From Phycisphaerales bacterium (GTDB taxonomy: Bacteria > Planctomycetota > Phycisphaerae > Phycisphaerales > SM1A02), in assembly GCA_007127615.1 (NCBI GenBank), contig SKZB01000481.1, forward strand, positions 1 through 5,771: a stretch of 5,771 nucleotides of DNA, read 5' to 3'. A model generated the notes under the pieces. The model searched no databases. It saw nothing but the letters and a program-made list of their open reading frames with translations, and was not told the DNA's origin. The position numbers were made by a program, and so were the translations under genes. Shown one piece after another: positions 1 through 5,771 of this stretch (the first letter of the stretch is position 1; each line of letters begins with the position of its first letter).

Positions 1-2
1 AT

Positions 3-37
3 CCGGTGGCGGGTCCCGAATGGGACCGGTTTACCGG
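3..37 (-). terminator. Two-part hairpin downstream of kynU, possible terminator
   Basis: An inner perfect stem pairs GGTCCC (12-17) with GGGACC (22-27) around the 4-nt loop GAAT. An outer stem pairs CCGGT (3-7) with ACCGG (33-37). Together they form a long hairpin with one internal loop, starting about 43 nt after the kynU stop codon. The position fits a transcript-end structure for the minus-strand genes. A U-tract, which would make it a convincing intrinsic terminator, would lie beyond position 1 and cannot be seen. It could equally be an intergenic palindrome or an element of the next gene. The rest of bases 1-80 shows nothing I can name. Confidence 0.35.
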
Positions 38-80
38 GTGAGTTTGGAACTGCGCCCGGACGTCGATTGCCGTGAGCCGG

Positions 81-1394
81 TCAGGGCAGCTTCGCGAGCG
101 TCTCCACGAAACGCCACACATCGGTGAAGGTGTTGTAGAGCGGTGTCGGGGCGACGCGGATCACGTTCGGCTCGCGGAAGTCGCCGACCACGCCCGCCGC
201 TTGAAGGGCCTGGAACCGCTCCCGCGGCCGGTCGTGCACGAGCAGTGAGAGCTGACACCCCTGACCGAAGTACGCCGTTTCATCGCGCGGCGTGATGATC
301 TCAAATTTTTCCGATGGCTTGCGCTCGACCAACCACCGGAGGTAGCCGGTGAGCCGGCGTGACTTTTCGCGCAACCGGTCCATGCCGGCTTCATCAAAGA
401 TCTCCAGCGAGGCCCGGAGCGGCGCCATCGCGAGGATGGGGGGGTTGGAAAGCTGCCAGCTCTCGGCGCTGGGGACCGGTTCGAACTCCGGCTCCAGATG
501 CATACGGAACCGCTTCGCCGGATCATTACCCCACCAGCCGCCGTAGCGCGGCCGCTCGCGGAGGTTGGTGTTCCGGGCGTGCCGTTCGTGAATGAACACG
601 CCGGCCACGGCGCCGGGGCCCGCGTTCAGGTACTTGTACGAACACCACGCCGCGAAATCCACGTTCCAGTCGTTGAGCTGCAGCGGCACGTTGCCCGCGG
701 CGTGGGCGAGATCAAAGCCGACGGTGCAGCCGTGCTCGTGTCCGAGCGCGGTGATCCGCTCCAGGTCAAGGACCTGCCCGGTGAAGAAGTTGACGCCGCC
801 GATCAGAATCAGCGCGATCTCTTCGCCCCGTTCTTCCAGGATCTCTTCGATCTGCTCGACATCGATCGTCGGCTTGTCCTCCCGCGGCCTCACGACGATG
901 AGGTGCTCATCCGGATCCAGCCACATCGACTTCAGGTGGGTCTTGATCGCATACGTGTCCGAGGGAAACGCGGGGGCTTCCATCAGTATCTTCGTGCGTT
1001 TTTCCTCGGGCAGAAAGAAACTCACCATCAGCAGGTGGAGGTTGACGGTGAGCGAGTTCATCATCACGATCTCGCCCGCGCCGGGCTTGGCGCCGACGAG
1101 GCGGGCGCCGGAATCGCGAAACACCTCGTGGTAGGCGTACCAGGACGGATCCTTGCCGAAGTGCGCATCGACCGCGAGATCGCGCCACGCATCGAGTTCC
1201 TCTTCGACGTACCGCCGGGCTTTCCCGGGCTGCAGTCCGAGTGAGTTCCCGCAGAAATAGATGACGTCTTCACCGCTCTTCTGCTTCGGGATCTCGAACC
1301 GTGCGCGGTAATCCCGGAGCGGATCGCGCTGGTCCATGTCGCGCGCGAACGCCGCGGATGCTTCGAACTCCTTCTTCAGACTGGACTCGCTCAT
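81..1394 (-). CDS. kynU: Kynureninase (PLP-dependent, human-like type)
   Basis: Kynureninase hydrolyses kynurenine or 3-hydroxykynurenine to anthranilate or 3-hydroxyanthranilate plus alanine. It is a cytoplasmic PLP enzyme of tryptophan breakdown and of de novo NAD synthesis. The 437-residue protein is full length. Visible landmarks are CGNSLGLQP (48-56), NSLTVNLHLLM (113-123), FPSDTYA (143-149), FDLAHAAGN (227-235) whose Asp228 should contact the PLP ring nitrogen, CSYKYLNAGPG (251-261) with Lys254 as the Schiff-base lysine, GWWG (286-289), LSNPP (315-319) and IRVAPTPLYN (412-421). His78, Ser316 and Asn317 match human His102, Ser332 and Asn333, which suggests a preference for 3-hydroxykynurenine. 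The ATG at 1394 gives the expected short N-terminus; a weak GAG lies 8 nt upstream. It is last in the visible gene run, 68 nt after the GNAT gene. No kynA, kmo or haaO gene is in view. The family assignment is very secure; the substrate preference is inference. Confidence 0.97.
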   Translation of the reverse strand: MSESSLKKEFEASAAFARDMDQRDPLRDYRARFEIPKQKSGEDVIYFCGNSLGLQPGKARRYVEEELDAWRDLAVDAHFGKDPSWYAYHEVFRDSGARLVGAKPGAGEIVMMNSLTVNLHLLMVSFFLPEEKRTKILMEAPAFPSDTYAIKTHLKSMWLDPDEHLIVVRPREDKPTIDVEQIEEILEERGEEIALILIGGVNFFTGQVLDLERITALGHEHGCTVGFDLAHAAGNVPLQLNDWNVDFAAWCSYKYLNAGPGAVAGVFIHERHARNTNLRERPRYGGWWGNDPAKRFRMHLEPEFEPVPSAESWQLSNPPILAMAPLRASLEIFDEAGMDRLREKSRRLTGYLRWLVERKPSEKFEIITPRDETAYFGQGCQLSLLVHDRPRERFQALQAAGVVGDFREPNVIRVAPTPLYNTFTDVWRFVETLAKLP

Positions 1395-1412
1395 GGGTTT
1401 CGCTCATAACCC
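1395..1412 (-). other. Small hairpin abutting the kynU start, with a decoy ATG in the loop
   Basis: On the coding strand GGGTT and AACCC form a 5-bp stem around the 8-nt loop ATGAGCGA, and the stem ends directly against the kynU ATG. The loop sequence is repeated exactly as the first 8 nt of kynU (1394-1387), so two ATGAGCGA copies lie 13 nt apart and out of frame. The upstream ATG (1407-1405) would open a reading frame of about 45 codons that overlaps the start of kynU. The stem is short, so this may be chance; any role in translation is inference. Confidence 0.3.
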
Positions 1413-1462
1413 GGGAAGAAGAACGGGTGCGACCCGAGCGCGTCTCCGGGGCGGGGAGGCCC

Positions 1463-1981
1463 TCAGACGTTGTTGCCGGGATCGCGGTAGAGATCGAAAT
1501 AGAAATCGAGCATTTTGCGGGATTCCAGTTCCCGGGTGCGGGCGTGGATGAACCCGAACTTTTCGAACAGCTTGATGGCCGGCTCCCGTTCAATGCGCAC
1601 GTCGAGCACGACTTTCAGGTAGCCCTGATGCTGACAGAAGGTGACCGCCTGTTCGATCAGGCGGGTTCCGATGCCGCGACGCCGGTAGTCCTCGTGCACG
1701 CGCAGCCGCCGGATCTCGGCGGCATTCTCGCCGGTCTTCTGAACGCCGATCATGCCCAGAACCTCGCCGTCGTACCGCGCGACCCAGAATCCGCTTTCCT
1801 CCTCGTCCGTAAAGTAGGCATCCCGTAGGTTTTCGATATCGGCGCCCGTATCGTTTTCGCGCAATTGACCTTCCAGCGCGCTCTGGTCGTACAGCGCGCG
1901 AATGGCGGGCAGATCGCCTTCCTCAGCGAGTGCGATCTCGACACGATCAATATCAAACTCGGATGCCGTCTTATCGGTCAT
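1463..1981 (-). CDS. GNAT-family N-acetyltransferase, substrate unknown
   Basis: The 172-residue product is a single-domain GNAT (Acetyltransf_1-like) protein, expected to move an acetyl group from acetyl-CoA to an amine. The core is easy to see. FWVARYDGEVLGMIGVQ (65-81) forms strands 2-3, and AAEIRRLRVHEDYRRRGIGTRLIE (87-110) is motif A with the R-x-x-G-x-G pyrophosphate loop at 100-105. The helix after it is followed by VVLDVRIEREPAIKLFEKFGFIHA (124-147), the motif B region with the usual aliphatic-LFEKFGF signature. Length is typical. The ATG at 1981 lies only 6 nt after the phosphoesterase stop, so the two genes are almost certainly cotranscribed and perhaps translationally coupled; no Shine-Dalgarno site is visible. 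The substrate could be a small molecule, an antibiotic-like amine or a protein N-terminus; the sequence does not decide. Confidence 0.9.
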   Translation of the reverse strand: MTDKTASEFDIDRVEIALAEEGDLPAIRALYDQSALEGQLRENDTGADIENLRDAYFTDEEESGFWVARYDGEVLGMIGVQKTGENAAEIRRLRVHEDYRRRGIGTRLIEQAVTFCQHQGYLKVVLDVRIEREPAIKLFEKFGFIHARTRELESRKMLDFYFDLYRDPGNNV

Positions 1982-1987
1982 GAACGT

Positions 1988-2506
1988 TCAGTGTCCGGCC
2001 GTGTCGGGGGAAATCTCAAGGACCGTGACCTCATCGGTCGCCGGATTGAGCAGCATCGCAGTATAACGGCTGGCCCGGAACAACGCGCCGGGGTTCAGAA
2101 TCCGGGTCCGGCCGCGCCGTTCATCCCGCACCCGGTGCGTATGCCCGTGCAACAGGTAGTCGACTTCGGCCTCCAGGGCCTCGGTCATGTGCCGCCCCAG
2201 ATGACCGTGGGTGAAGCCGATCGACTTCCCCTCGACTTCGATACGGCCGCACGGATGATCGACCGCGACGCCCATCGCCCGGGCGTGCCGCGTCAGATCG
2301 AGTTCATCATCGCAATTGCCGAAAACGATTCTGGCCGGCAGACCCACCAACTCGTCGATGACCTCCTCGGTTTCAAAGTCGCCGAGATGAACGAGCAACT
2401 CGGCGCCGCCGTCGCGCAGTGCGGTGACCGCCTTTCGGGTCATCGCGGCGCGTCCGTGGGAGTCTGAAAGGATGCCGATCAACATGGGAGGTGCAGCATC
2501 GCGCAT
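1988..2506 (-). CDS. YfcE/MJ0936-type metallophosphoesterase
   Basis: This is a small calcineurin-like phosphoesterase of the YfcE/MJ0936 (Metallophos_2) group, whose studied members are Mn- or Ni-dependent phosphodiesterases with poorly known physiological substrates. With the ATG at 2506 it has 172 residues. The metal ligands are all present in order: SDSHG (14-18, Asp15 and His17), HLGD (40-43, Asp43), GNCD (63-66, Asn64), THGH (99-102) and GHTH (121-124), followed by the family's NPGA motif (138-141). It looks catalytically intact and cytoplasmic. A second ATG at 2485 would start the protein just before the first strand (MLIGILSDSHG), as many homologues do, giving 165 residues. A TTG at 2524 is also in frame. 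Neither ATG has a strong ribosome binding site. It is followed after 6 nt by the GNAT gene. The exact substrate is unknown. Confidence 0.93.
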   Translation of the reverse strand: MRDAAPPMLIGILSDSHGRAAMTRKAVTALRDGGAELLVHLGDFETEEVIDELVGLPARIVFGNCDDELDLTRHARAMGVAVDHPCGRIEVEGKSIGFTHGHLGRHMTEALEAEVDYLLHGHTHRVRDERRGRTRILNPGALFRASRYTAMLLNPATDEVTVLEISPDTAGH

Positions 2507-2591
2507 CGCCCGCCCCGCCGTCAACTGATTTTCGTCGATTCGATATTGACCGATGGGCCGACGTGATCAGGGGCGTGCGTTGGTCGGCGCT

Positions 2592-3716
2592 TTACCGCCG
2601 GCCGCGACTGGTGATCGTGCGGATGTACGAGAAGTAGGCATCTTCGAACGCTTCCAGATCACGATTGAAGTATTCGAGCAGTACCCACGGGCCGCTGCGC
2701 ATCAACGTCGCCGCTCCGCGTCGATTGCCGCCACTGATGACGGTGGAGTTTCGCAGTCGCTGGCCCAATCGTCCGTGGGCCGCATCCTGCAAGACTTCCC
2801 GCAGGGGTTCCTGATACCTGCCCTCGCCGTACTCCATCATGAACCGGCTCAGCGCCCAGACCTGGGCGTAGTAGATCAGCAGCCGGTTCTTGCCGCGTTC
2901 GAGAAAATCCTGCGGCGAGCGGTGCAGCAGTTCCGCGAGGGGAATCAATCGGTCGGTTCTGACCGCCTCGTAGAGCGCCATGCGGCGCTCGTTGTTCGCC
3001 CACGGCCGGAACTGCACGCTGCCGTCGGGACGGAGCCGGAACCCTTCCATGTACGTGGCAATGCCTTCCTCCAGCCAGATCGGGAGTGACTGGCGGAACG
3101 TGGACTGGGTGTACTGGTGCCAGCCCTCGTGCGCCGCGATGGCGTAGGTGTCGCGACTGGAGCGGCTGCGCGGATGATCGATGTAGTACAGCACCGCCAC
3201 GCCGCGGGTCGCAAATCCGCCCCGGCCGAGCGTGTTGAAGATGTTCGCCTGGTTCGGCAGGACTTCCTGCGTCTTTACCTGCCACTGGCGACGATCCTGA
3301 AAGAGATACGTCTCCAGCGGCTGGTTCGGTCGCGGCAACTCGCCGAAGAACGAAGTGTAATGATCGAGCGCGGCTTCGAAGAAGACCGGCAGTTGATCAA
3401 CGAAGTCCTCCCGCCGCGCGGTCGTGTAGATCTCGTAGTTCTCGGTAAAGATCGCCTCGCCGTCGAAGCCGGCGTAGCTCCAGGCCCGCCGCTGAACCTG
3501 CCGTTCGCGCGGTTCCGCTTCGGCTTCGCGGGCCTCGCTGGCGGCGCTGAGCGCGGGGGCTTTCGGCACTTCCACGGTGCCGGACGCCTGCTTCTCGCCG
3601 GTCTTCGTCACCGGGGAGGGGGTCGCGCTGCAGCCGCCGGCCCACAAGATGAACGCAGCGCCGAAGCCCGCGCTGAGCAAAGTGATCACGAGCCGGGGGG
3701 CGGGCATGAACTTCAC
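2592..3716 (-). CDS. Putative lipoprotein with a DUF1570-like HExxH metallopeptidase domain
   Basis: With the GTG start at 3716 the product is 374 residues. Residues 1-29 form a lipoprotein signal peptide: basic start MKFMPAPR, a hydrophobic stretch, then WAGGC with Cys29 as the likely lipidated residue. An Ala/Glu/Pro-rich linker follows to about residue 80. The globular part carries AAHEGWHQYTQ (194-204), an HExxH zinc motif with His196, Glu197 and His200. WLEEGIATYMEG (214-225) follows and supplies the downstream glutamate ligand (Glu216 or Glu217) expected of a gluzincin. This arrangement resembles DUF1570/peptidase-MA-like proteins common in planctomycetes. I infer an envelope-anchored zinc peptidase; the substrate is unknown and activity is unproven. 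In-frame ATG codons at 3725 and 3707 and a TTG at 3731 are alternatives; the GTG is preferred because a GGAG lies 9 nt upstream of it. The gene begins about 41 nt after valS. Confidence 0.85.
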   Translation of the reverse strand: MKFMPAPRLVITLLSAGFGAAFILWAGGCSATPSPVTKTGEKQASGTVEVPKAPALSAASEAREAEAEPRERQVQRRAWSYAGFDGEAIFTENYEIYTTARREDFVDQLPVFFEAALDHYTSFFGELPRPNQPLETYLFQDRRQWQVKTQEVLPNQANIFNTLGRGGFATRGVAVLYYIDHPRSRSSRDTYAIAAHEGWHQYTQSTFRQSLPIWLEEGIATYMEGFRLRPDGSVQFRPWANNERRMALYEAVRTDRLIPLAELLHRSPQDFLERGKNRLLIYYAQVWALSRFMMEYGEGRYQEPLREVLQDAAHGRLGQRLRNSTVISGGNRRGAATLMRSGPWVLLEYFNRDLEAFEDAYFSYIRTITSRGRR

Positions 3717-3725
3717 GAGCGGCAT

Positions 3726-3729
3726 CTCC
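3726..3729 (-). promoter_or_regulatory. Shine-Dalgarno GGAG that favours the GTG start of the lipoprotein gene
   Basis: On the coding strand GGAG lies in the valS-lipoprotein gap. It is 9 nt before the GTG at 3716, a normal spacing. It directly touches the ATG at 3725, which is too close, and it is 18 nt before the ATG at 3707, which is too far. It is the clearest ribosome binding site in the window. Confidence 0.5.
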
Positions 3730-3757
3730 AACGAGCGGGGCGGACTGAACCGGTCCT

Positions 3758-5771
3758 TCAGTTCGCGCCTGGTTTCAGGGCGGCCAGCGCCTGCTGCGCC
3801 GCTTCGAGGTCCGCCCTGGCTTCTTCGAGCTTCTGCTTCGTCTCTTCAACCAGGGGTGCGGGAGCTTTCTTCACATAATTCTCATTCGAAAGGCGGCCGG
3901 CCAGTTGTTTCGCCGCTTTTTCCTTCTCCGCAATCACTTTCGACAGGCGAACCACCTCCGCTTCACGATCCGCGCCGCTCGCCCCGGCCGAGAGACCGGT
4001 GAGCAGAATCTCCCGGCCTTCGAAGGTGATCGGCGCCGCATCGGCCGGCCGATCGCCCATCGGCTGAATCTCCGCCAGTCCCGCCAGCACTTCGACCATA
4101 TCGCCGGCCTCGCGGGCGAGTTTTCGAATGTCTTCACCCGCCATCAGGGTGAGCTTCCGCTTGAAAGGAATATTCCGCTCCCCCCGAATTCGTCGGATCT
4201 CCTCGACGAGTTGCTGGGCGCGGCGGAAAGTCGTCTCGGTCGCTTCATCGCTCCACCGCGCTTCGATGCGGGGCCAGCCGGCGGTGCAGCAGAGTTCGCC
4301 CGACGGCAGCTCCAGTCCCGGCAGACCCGCCGGGCCGGCGTCGCTCACGCAGGGCCAGAGCGTTTCCGTCACGAACGGCATGATCGGGTGCAGCAGACGA
4401 ATGATCGCGTTCAAAACCGTGCGCAACACCTGCTGCTGCGTCGGGCTCTCCTTCACGGTCGGCTTGATCGCTTCGAGGTACCAGTCGCAGAACTCGCGCC
4501 AGACCAGGTCGTACACCGTGTCGGCGTAGACGTTGAACTGATACTCATTCAGCGCACGGTCGATCGTCCGGGTGGCGGCATGAAGTCGCGAGAGCATCCA
4601 GCGGTCCGCGAGGGTGAGCTCCTTCGCGTTTACGGAGGGTGCGCCGGGGCCGCGGGAGGAATCGAGATTGCTCAGGGCGAAGCGGGTCGCGTTCCAGAGT
4701 TTGTTGGCGAAGTTGCGCCCGAGATCAAATTTCTGGGAGGCGTTGATCGCCAGCGGCATATCGCCGGTCGGCTGCGCCTGCCCGGAGGCGATCCCGTAGG
4801 CGGTGACCATTTTCTTCGACGGATCGCCCGGACAACTCTGAATCGGCGCGGGCACCGTGTGCCCGGCCGGGGTGGTGATCATCTTCGGCGCGAACGTTTC
4901 GCCCGTATGCGGGCAGACCAGATCGACCGGCATGCGCACGTCCTGGGTGGCGGTGGCGATCTGCGTCAGCACGTAGCGCAGCGCATCGGCGCCGTGGGTC
5001 TGGATGATGTCCCGCGGATCAACACCGTTGCCGAGGGACTTACTCATCTTCTGGCCGTGGCCGTCCTGAATCATGGCATGAATGTACACCTCGCGGAACG
5101 GGACTTTGCCCGCGCGGAAGTAGCGGTTGAACATCACCATGCGGCTGACCCACAGCGTGATGATCTCGCGCGCGGTGCAGAGGGTTGATGAGGGGTTGAA
5201 GGTCTCAAGCAGCGCGCCGCCCTCGGGAATCTCACCGGGAAAGGCGTCGGGGTCGGGCCAGCCGAGGGTTGAGATCGGCCACAACGCGGAGGAGAACCAC
5301 GTGTCGAGGACGTCGGGGTCCTGCTGAAATTGCAGATTTGAAATCTGAGATTTGAGAAAACACGCTTCATCGCGCATGCAGATAAAGATGTCGTATTCGC
5401 CTTCAGTGTCCTTCGCTACGGGCATCAGGGGATCAACCGCTGGATCAACGACCGAACCGTCGCTCGTGCGCACGATGCGTACCACGATGCCGTCGTCCTT
5501 CCATTTTCCTTCGACGTAGCTGTCCCATCCCCACTTGAGCAGTTCATCGGACCAGTTTTCCGGGGTCAACGTCACACGCTTGTGCCATACCGGTATCCGG
5601 TGCCCCCACCAGAGCTGGCGGCTGATGCACCAGTCGCGCAGGTTTTCGTGCCACTGCTGAAACGTCCTGGCGTACCGCGCGGGGAAGAAACGCAGTTCGC
5701 CATCGCCATCTCTCGGTGGTGCAGGCGAGCCGCCCGTGCCCCTTGGTGGCTGACCCTCATACTGCTCCTCC
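3758..5771 (-). CDS. valS: Valyl-tRNA synthetase, C-terminal part (5' end outside window)
   Basis: This class I enzyme charges tRNA-Val with valine in the cytoplasm. The frame is open without stops to the window edge, giving the last 670 residues; the HIGH motif and most of the editing domain lie outside. From the fragment's first residue: a Gly/Pro-rich linker (4-24); DWCISRQLWWGHRIP (46-60), the ValS signature where the catalytic core resumes; DPDVLDTWFSSALWP (151-165); TAREIITLWVSRMVMF (199-214); KMSKS (241-245), the ATP-binding loop; FDLGRNFANKLWNATRF (348-364); the anticodon-binding helices with FCDWYLEAIKP (427-437) and LLHPIMPFVTETLW (459-472); and a C-terminal tRNA-binding coiled coil (about 600-665). 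Three stretches are unusual: an extension at 63-150, a cysteine-containing insertion at about 282-344, and repeat-derived segments at about 6-20 and 139-150. Catalytic motifs are intact, so the gene should be functional. Confidence 0.97.
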   Translation of the reverse strand, partial: EEQYEGQPPRGTGGSPAPPRDGDGELRFFPARYARTFQQWHENLRDWCISRQLWWGHRIPVWHKRVTLTPENWSDELLKWGWDSYVEGKWKDDGIVVRIVRTSDGSVVDPAVDPLMPVAKDTEGEYDIFICMRDEACFLKSQISNLQFQQDPDVLDTWFSSALWPISTLGWPDPDAFPGEIPEGGALLETFNPSSTLCTAREIITLWVSRMVMFNRYFRAGKVPFREVYIHAMIQDGHGQKMSKSLGNGVDPRDIIQTHGADALRYVLTQIATATQDVRMPVDLVCPHTGETFAPKMITTPAGHTVPAPIQSCPGDPSKKMVTAYGIASGQAQPTGDMPLAINASQKFDLGRNFANKLWNATRFALSNLDSSRGPGAPSVNAKELTLADRWMLSRLHAATRTIDRALNEYQFNVYADTVYDLVWREFCDWYLEAIKPTVKESPTQQQVLRTVLNAIIRLLHPIMPFVTETLWPCVSDAGPAGLPGLELPSGELCCTAGWPRIEARWSDEATETTFRRAQQLVEEIRRIRGERNIPFKRKLTLMAGEDIRKLAREAGDMVEVLAGLAEIQPMGDRPADAAPITFEGREILLTGLSAGASGADREAEVVRLSKVIAEKEKAAKQLAGRLSNENYVKKAPAPLVEETKQKLEEARADLEAAQQALAALKPGAN
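4739..4927 (-). other. ValS insertion resembling a degenerate zinc ribbon
   Basis: Between the motif TQDVRMPV and the GRNFANKLWNA motif, about 63 residues are present that have no counterpart in the E. coli enzyme, where the two motifs are nearly adjacent. The segment holds CPHTGETF and, 27 residues after its Cys, SCPGDPSKK. From memory, planctomycete ValS proteins can carry a zinc-ribbon-like insert with paired CxxC motifs at this place. Here each pair has only one cysteine left, so zinc binding has probably been lost. The comparison is inference, without an alignment. Confidence 0.5.
5325..5357 (-). repeat. AT-rich palindromic, 7-nt-periodic repeat captured inside valS
   Basis: The core CAGATTTGAAATCTG (5333-5347) is a perfect inverted repeat with 7-bp arms and a single central base. 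On the coding strand four successive 7-mers read TCAAATC, TCAGATT, TCAAATC, TGCAATT (5355-5328), so the first unit recurs exactly 14 nt later. Only 8 of these 28 bases are G or C, in a gene that is otherwise GC-rich. The stretch is translated in frame as LKSQISNLQFQQ, just before the conserved DPDVLDTWFSS. Such AT-rich units are usually intergenic; membership of a dispersed family is inference from the pattern. Confidence 0.6.
5710..5750 (-). repeat. GC-rich imperfect palindrome encoding a Gly/Pro linker in valS
   Basis: The segments GGTGCAGGCG (5718-5727) and CGCCCGTGCC (5731-5740) form an imperfect inverted repeat (7 of 10 pairs) around AGC. They are flanked by GGTGG and TTGGTGG. Read in the valS frame this gives PPRGTGGSPAPPR, a low-complexity segment between the editing region and the catalytic core. 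It resembles GC-rich dispersed palindromes found between genes in some planctomycete-like genomes, but this is recalled, not tested. Confidence 0.35.

Noticed and set aside
498..1244. Plus-strand open frame (about 248 codons) antisense to kynU
   Set aside because: Mirror frame of a well-conserved gene in GC-rich DNA; no recognisable domain.
1424..1436. CGGGT/ACCCG mini-hairpin in the kynU leader
   Set aside because: A 5-bp stem with a 3-nt loop and no U-tract; too weak to call as a regulator or terminator.
1865..2467. Plus-strand open frame opposite the GNAT and phosphoesterase genes
   Set aside because: Crosses the junction of two conserved genes and has no recognisable product.
2509..2525. 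TTGACG near the phosphoesterase start as a -35 promoter box
   Set aside because: No matching -10 element at 16-18 nt, and the downstream position already lies in the coding region.
2557..2588. GCCGAC/GTCGGC inverted repeat in the gap before the phosphoesterase gene, as a terminator
   Set aside because: Only a 6-bp stem with a 20-nt loop and no U-tract; expected by chance in GC-rich DNA.
3117..3878. Plus-strand open frame across the lipoprotein gene and the end of valS
   Set aside because: Spans two real genes on the other strand and encodes Arg/Ala/Gly-rich sequence without a domain.
3905..5188. Long plus-strand open frame (about 427 codons) antisense to valS
   Set aside because: It lies wholly opposite a conserved ValS, its product is Arg/Gly/His-rich with no family likeness, and such frames are common opposite GC-rich genes.
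5573..5771. Possible internal start or frameshift of valS at the GTG at 5575
   Set aside because: The same frame stays open upstream to the window edge and encodes DWCISRQLWWGHRIP, so the GTG is an internal Val codon and the gene is simply cut by the window.

Overview
The window is a GC-rich bacterial chromosomal segment with five protein-coding genes, all on the minus strand, so transcription runs from high to low coordinates: valS (5' end outside the window), a metallopeptidase-like lipoprotein, a YfcE-type metallophosphoesterase, a GNAT acetyltransferase and kynU. Gaps are short (about 41, 85, 6 and 68 nt), which fits one co-directional transcription unit or two adjoining ones. No stretch over 300 bases lacks a gene. 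I see no RNA gene, mobile element or CRISPR array.

The organism is probably a member of the Planctomycetota or a close relative, but this is inference. The reasons are a DUF1570-like HExxH lipoprotein, a ValS with lineage-type insertions (a long one after the WGHRIP motif and a cysteine-containing one after KMSKS), high GC, weak use of Shine-Dalgarno sites, and repeat-like sequence inside a gene. The complete kynureninase resembles the human/eukaryotic-type enzyme, which also occurs in several bacterial phyla.

Layout by coordinate: 1-80, a short 3' flank with a two-part hairpin that may end the transcript; 81-1394, kynU; 1395-1462, a 68-nt leader with small hairpins and a decoy ATG; 1463-1981, GNAT; 1988-2506, phosphoesterase; 2507-2591, an unremarkable gap; 2592-3716, lipoprotein; 3758-5771, valS C-terminal two-thirds. 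The genes do not form an evident single pathway. valS is housekeeping, kynU belongs to tryptophan/NAD metabolism, and the other three have only general biochemical predictions.

I found no new multi-gene system. The most interesting observation is inside valS. An AT-rich, 7-nt-periodic palindromic stretch (5325-5357) and a GC-rich imperfect palindrome (5710-5750) both look like intergenic-type dispersed repeats that have been captured in frame in an essential aminoacyl-tRNA synthetase gene. This resembles the in-frame palindromic elements known from Rickettsia.
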